From: Aliihoeflea aestuarii
GTDB lineage: Bacteria; Pseudomonadota; Alphaproteobacteria; Rhizobiales; Rhizobiaceae
DNA length: 64,000 nt
Assembly: GCF_024105665.1 (NCBI RefSeq)
Contig: NZ_JAAAMK010000001.1
Span: forward strand, 186,001-250,000
Direction of reading: 5' to 3'
Position numbers and translations under genes: made by a program. Below the pieces are notes generated by a model. The model worked only from the letters and a program-made list of their open reading frames with translations, ran no database searches and was not told the DNA's origin. Below are positions 61,877 through 64,000 of this stretch, piece by piece; position 1 is the first letter of the stretch, and each line of letters begins with the position of its first letter.

Positions 61877-63613
61877 TCACGATGCGTCGTCGTGAGAGAA
61901 GTCGTCACCGGCCACGTTACTGTGCAGGCCGCCCGCGCCGACGACAGTCATGTCGATCGCGTTCTGCTGCAGGTTGGCGCCCATGACGATGTCCTGGTTG
62001 AACGCATTCGCGGTGATGTTGACATCGGCCGAAGCGTTGCTCTCGCCGGTGACATATCCGTCGTCACCATTGCCCGAGCCCCACATCCCGCTGGACGTGC
62101 CCGCACCGCCGTCGCCGGCAAATGCCGAACCGGACGCACCGCCGGCACCACCCGCGCCGCCGACGCCCCAGCCGCCGAAGCCATTGCCGCCGTCGCCGCT
62201 CGTCCACGCACCGCTGAGCGCTGCGCCGCCGTCGCCGCCGATCGCACCTGCGGCCCCGCCGACAGCCGTGCCGGTCATGGCGTTGCCGCTCGTCGCTTCG
62301 CCGCCGGCGCCTTCGCCGCCTGCTCCGCCGTCGCCGCCGACAGCCCATGCAGCGCCGCCGCCGTAGCCGCTACCTGCACCGCTGGCCATCGCAGCACCGC
62401 CGGCACCACCGTCGCCGGCATCCGTGGCAGCACCGCCACCGCCGCCGCCGCCGCCGCCGCCACCGCCGCCACCGCCGCCGGTCGCGTTGTCGCCAATGAT
62501 GCTCGGCGTCGTTGGCGTGGGCGTGTCGACCATCACCTGGAACGGCACATAGCCATCTGTCGAGCTGGCGTCGTCGCCCAGGATGTCGCCGCCACGGCCG
62601 CCATCGCCGCCGTCCCCGCCATCGCCGCCGTCTCCGGCATCGTTGCTGCCGCCGCTACCACCGGCAGCGCCGGCTGCAAGCCCGGCACCGAGGCCGAGGC
62701 CCAGACCGAGGCCGAAGCTGGTTGCTGCACCGCCTGCGGCGCCCGCACCGCCGACACCCTGACCGCCGGATGCCGAGCCCGTGCTCGCCGAACCGGACAA
62801 GCCCTGACCGCCATTGGCGTTGGCACCCGAACCGGCACCGCCGGTCGCGCCGCTCGAAGCCGAGCCGCCATTGCCGCTTCCGCCGGAACCGCTGCCACCC
62901 TGACCCTGCCCGCCGCCGGAACCGTTTCCGCCGTTCGAACTGGCATCCGAGCCGCCGCCGCCGCCCAGGCCGCCGGCATTGATGCCGTCAGCCGCGTGGG
63001 CCGACCCTGCCGTGGCGTCGAAGTTGACGTTGAACGCGGCATCGTTGGAAACCGTCGCGTTGCTCAACGTATCATTGTCGGAGATATGCGCGTTCTGGCC
63101 GATGACGAAGGCGTTGTCGTTTCCTTCGCCGGTCAGCGAGTTGTTGAGTACGTTGTCGAATTTGGTGACGAACAGGCCGTCCACGCTGGCCTGGTCGATA
63201 TCGATGAAGTCGTTGTCGTCGGGCAGGTAGCCTTCCATGTCCATGGCGACATCGACATTGACCGAAACCTCAGTCAAGCTCTCGTTGAGATTGGCGTTCA
63301 GGTTCTCGCTGAGATTGGCATTGCCGTTGAAATTGCCATTCAGATTGCCGTTTCCGTTCAGATTGCCGTTGCCATTGCCGTTGTGGTTAGCGTTGTCGTT
63401 TTCGTTGTAGCCAATGGCGGCAGCCAACGCGCCTGAACCTGCGAGCGCACCCGCGCCGGCACCGGCAAGAGCACCGGCACCAGCACCGGCATCCGCGCCG
63501 GCATCGGAATTTGCCGACGAGTCAGAGTCGCTCGATCCTGATTGATGCTGTCCCTGCCCCTGAAGCTGTGCTTGAAACTGATTGCCATATTGGCGGTCAG
63601 TGTTATTCACCAT
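61877..63613 (-). CDS. Putative type I secreted Gly/Asn-rich low-complexity protein (578 aa)
   Basis: ATG at 63613 with GGAGG eight bases upstream; that ribosome site is inside a short palindrome CCTCCA-C-TGGAGG. No signal peptide. Order: Gln/Ser-rich start, Ala/Gly stretch, Asn-rich segment of GNGN/NLNGN units (about 70-110), an acidic part with GQNAHISDNDTLSNATVSND (172-191), then about 340 residues of Gly/Ala/Ser/Asp repeats including a run of about 17 Gly, and a C-terminal domain NAFNQDIVMGANLQQNAIDM (536-555) with an acidic tail DDFSHDDAS. First gene of the secretion operon, so a likely exported structural or adhesive protein. Confidence 0.65.
   Translation of the reverse strand: MVNNTDRQYGNQFQAQLQGQGQHQSGSSDSDSSANSDAGADAGAGAGALAGAGAGALAGSGALAAAIGYNENDNANHNGNGNGNLNGNGNLNGNFNGNANLSENLNANLNESLTEVSVNVDVAMDMEGYLPDDNDFIDIDQASVDGLFVTKFDNVLNNSLTGEGNDNAFVIGQNAHISDNDTLSNATVSNDAAFNVNFDATAGSAHAADGINAGGLGGGGGSDASSNGGNGSGGGQGQGGSGSGGSGNGGSASSGATGGAGSGANANGGQGLSGSASTGSASGGQGVGGAGAAGGAATSFGLGLGLGLGAGLAAGAAGGSGGSNDAGDGGDGGDGGDGGRGGDILGDDASSTDGYVPFQVMVDTPTPTTPSIIGDNATGGGGGGGGGGGGGGGGAATDAGDGGAGGAAMASGAGSGYGGGAAWAVGGDGGAGGEGAGGEATSGNAMTGTAVGGAAGAIGGDGGAALSGAWTSGDGGNGFGGWGVGGAGGAGGASGSAFAGDGGAGTSSGMWGSGNGDDGYVTGESNASADVNITANAFNQDIVMGANLQQNAIDMTVVGAGGLHSNVAGDDFSHDDAS
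62432..62481. repeat. (CCG)n trinucleotide tract coding poly-Gly
   Basis: About 17 near-perfect CCG/CCA triplets read as Gly on the minus strand. Pure triplet runs of this length can gain or lose units by slippage without breaking the frame. Confidence 0.8.
63287..63411. repeat. Short tandem repeats coding the Asn/Gly-rich segment
   Basis: Reiterated ATTGCCGTT/ATTGCCATT-like 9-12 base units, read on the minus strand as N-G-N/N-L-N. Divergent copies, inside the Gly/Asn-rich protein gene. Confidence 0.65.
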
Positions 63614-64000
63614 CGTCCTATCCTCCACTGGAGGCGCAAAGGCTTGACCGCCATACATCTAACTGGGGCCTTCACCGCGCGCCGGTTAAAGTTGATGGGC
63701 ACGTTCGCGCTGCGATCGCGCGAGCTGTTCGCCGTGAATTCATCGAGTACGCAGGACACATGCCTCGATTGACGCATTACTTGACCACGGCAATCAACGT
63801 ACGGGAGTGTGCTTTTATGAGACGCGCTTAGTAAGATAATTCATCGGACTAAACCGTTAGATACAGGATTGCTGCTCGAACGAACTGAAATATTTTCAAA
63901 TCTTTTCATGTTAAATTATTATAATGAAATAATGTTTTGGCAATGACTGCCCGAATTCAGCCATCATCCACGGCTGACATTGTCATGTCCGGCACTGACA
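63614..64000. other. AT-rich upstream region of the secretion operon
   Basis: No supported gene. The segment 63830-63940 is clearly more AT-rich than the rest of the window (for example TTAAATTATTATAATGAAAT around 63912), which suits a promoter and binding by an AT-preferring regulator such as MucR/Ros; that regulator is an inference. No boxes assigned. Confidence 0.45.

Noticed and set aside
62060-63411. Repeated DNA that could be mistaken for a CRISPR array
   Set aside because: Units are short, coding, of irregular spacing and keep the reading frame; there are no unique spacers and no cas genes.
61760-63436. A long Ala/Thr/Arg-rich plus-strand frame opposite the Gly-rich protein
   Set aside because: It mirrors the Gly/Ala codons of the minus-strand gene; the minus gene has the ribosome site, operon position and shared motif.
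59779-63613. RTX toxins or proteases as the type I substrates
   Set aside because: No GGxGxDxUx nonapeptides and no HExxH zinc site are present in either protein.

Overview
The window is GC-rich alphaproteobacterial chromosome, most likely from the Hyphomicrobiales (Rhizobiales, Mesorhizobium/Aurantimonas-like). The evidence is the gene families: DUF2339, DUF6481 and DUF1176 proteins, rhizobial polyol and TRAP uptake operons, HisKA_2-type phytochrome kinase, paired CspA genes, and dense operons with ATGA/GTGA stop-start overlaps. I see no IS element, integrase, prophage or CRISPR array. The genus is inferred, not demonstrated.

Layout. 1-0.9 kb: 5' part of a DUF2339 membrane protein leaving the left edge. 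1.4-6.0 kb: five-gene HAAT (branched-chain amino acid type) ABC uptake operon behind two GTATAC palindromes. 6.1-7.1 kb: DUF2946-like protein plus a PCu(A)C copper chaperone. 7.3-15 kb: two near-identical cold-shock genes, small hypotheticals, metE behind a cobalamin riboswitch, a VOC protein, a GST, a GreA/GreB-type protein and small membrane proteins.

15.1-24.1 kb: a sugar ABC importer, flavin reductase, aldo/keto reductase, FMN monooxygenase, GntR regulator and Gfo/Idh/MocA enzyme. The combination matches the oxidative sulfoquinovose (sulfo-SMO) pathway of Agrobacterium: import, NAD-dependent glycosidase (candidate GH188), C-S cleavage by SmoC with flavin supplied by SmoA, then reduction of 6-oxo-glucose to glucose by SmoB. 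No GH31 sulfoquinovosidase is present in the window. 24.2-34.9 kb: a SorC-regulated polyol operon (ABC importer, SDR polyol dehydrogenase, mannitol 2-dehydrogenase, HAD phosphatase, FGGY D-ribulokinase-like kinase) with a convergent PfkB fructokinase. 35.0-39.0 kb: IclR regulator divergent from a DctPQM TRAP transporter.

39.0-48.6 kb: hydroxamate-siderophore uptake (TonB-dependent receptor, FhuC, FhuD, fused FhuB), an ABC exporter, an AraC regulator and a FhuF-like ferric reductase. No siderophore biosynthesis genes are seen, so it probably uses xenosiderophores. 49.0-51.9 kb: bacteriophytochrome histidine kinase divergent from its heme oxygenase. 51.9-56.0 kb: poorly characterised small and membrane proteins, including an ankyrin gene broken by an amber codon and a frameshift, then tRNA-Gln(CTG).

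56.4-63.6 kb: a type I secretion operon (HlyD adaptor, PrtD-like ABC ATPase) with two upstream genes encoding likely substrates: a 666-aa protein with about five copies of a Q...D-x-D repeat and a 578-aa Gly/Asn-rich protein. The two share the nonamer pattern QxAH[LI]SDND and neither carries RTX nonapeptides. This is the best candidate here for an undescribed system. The right end (63.6-64.0 kb) is AT-rich and probably holds its promoter.
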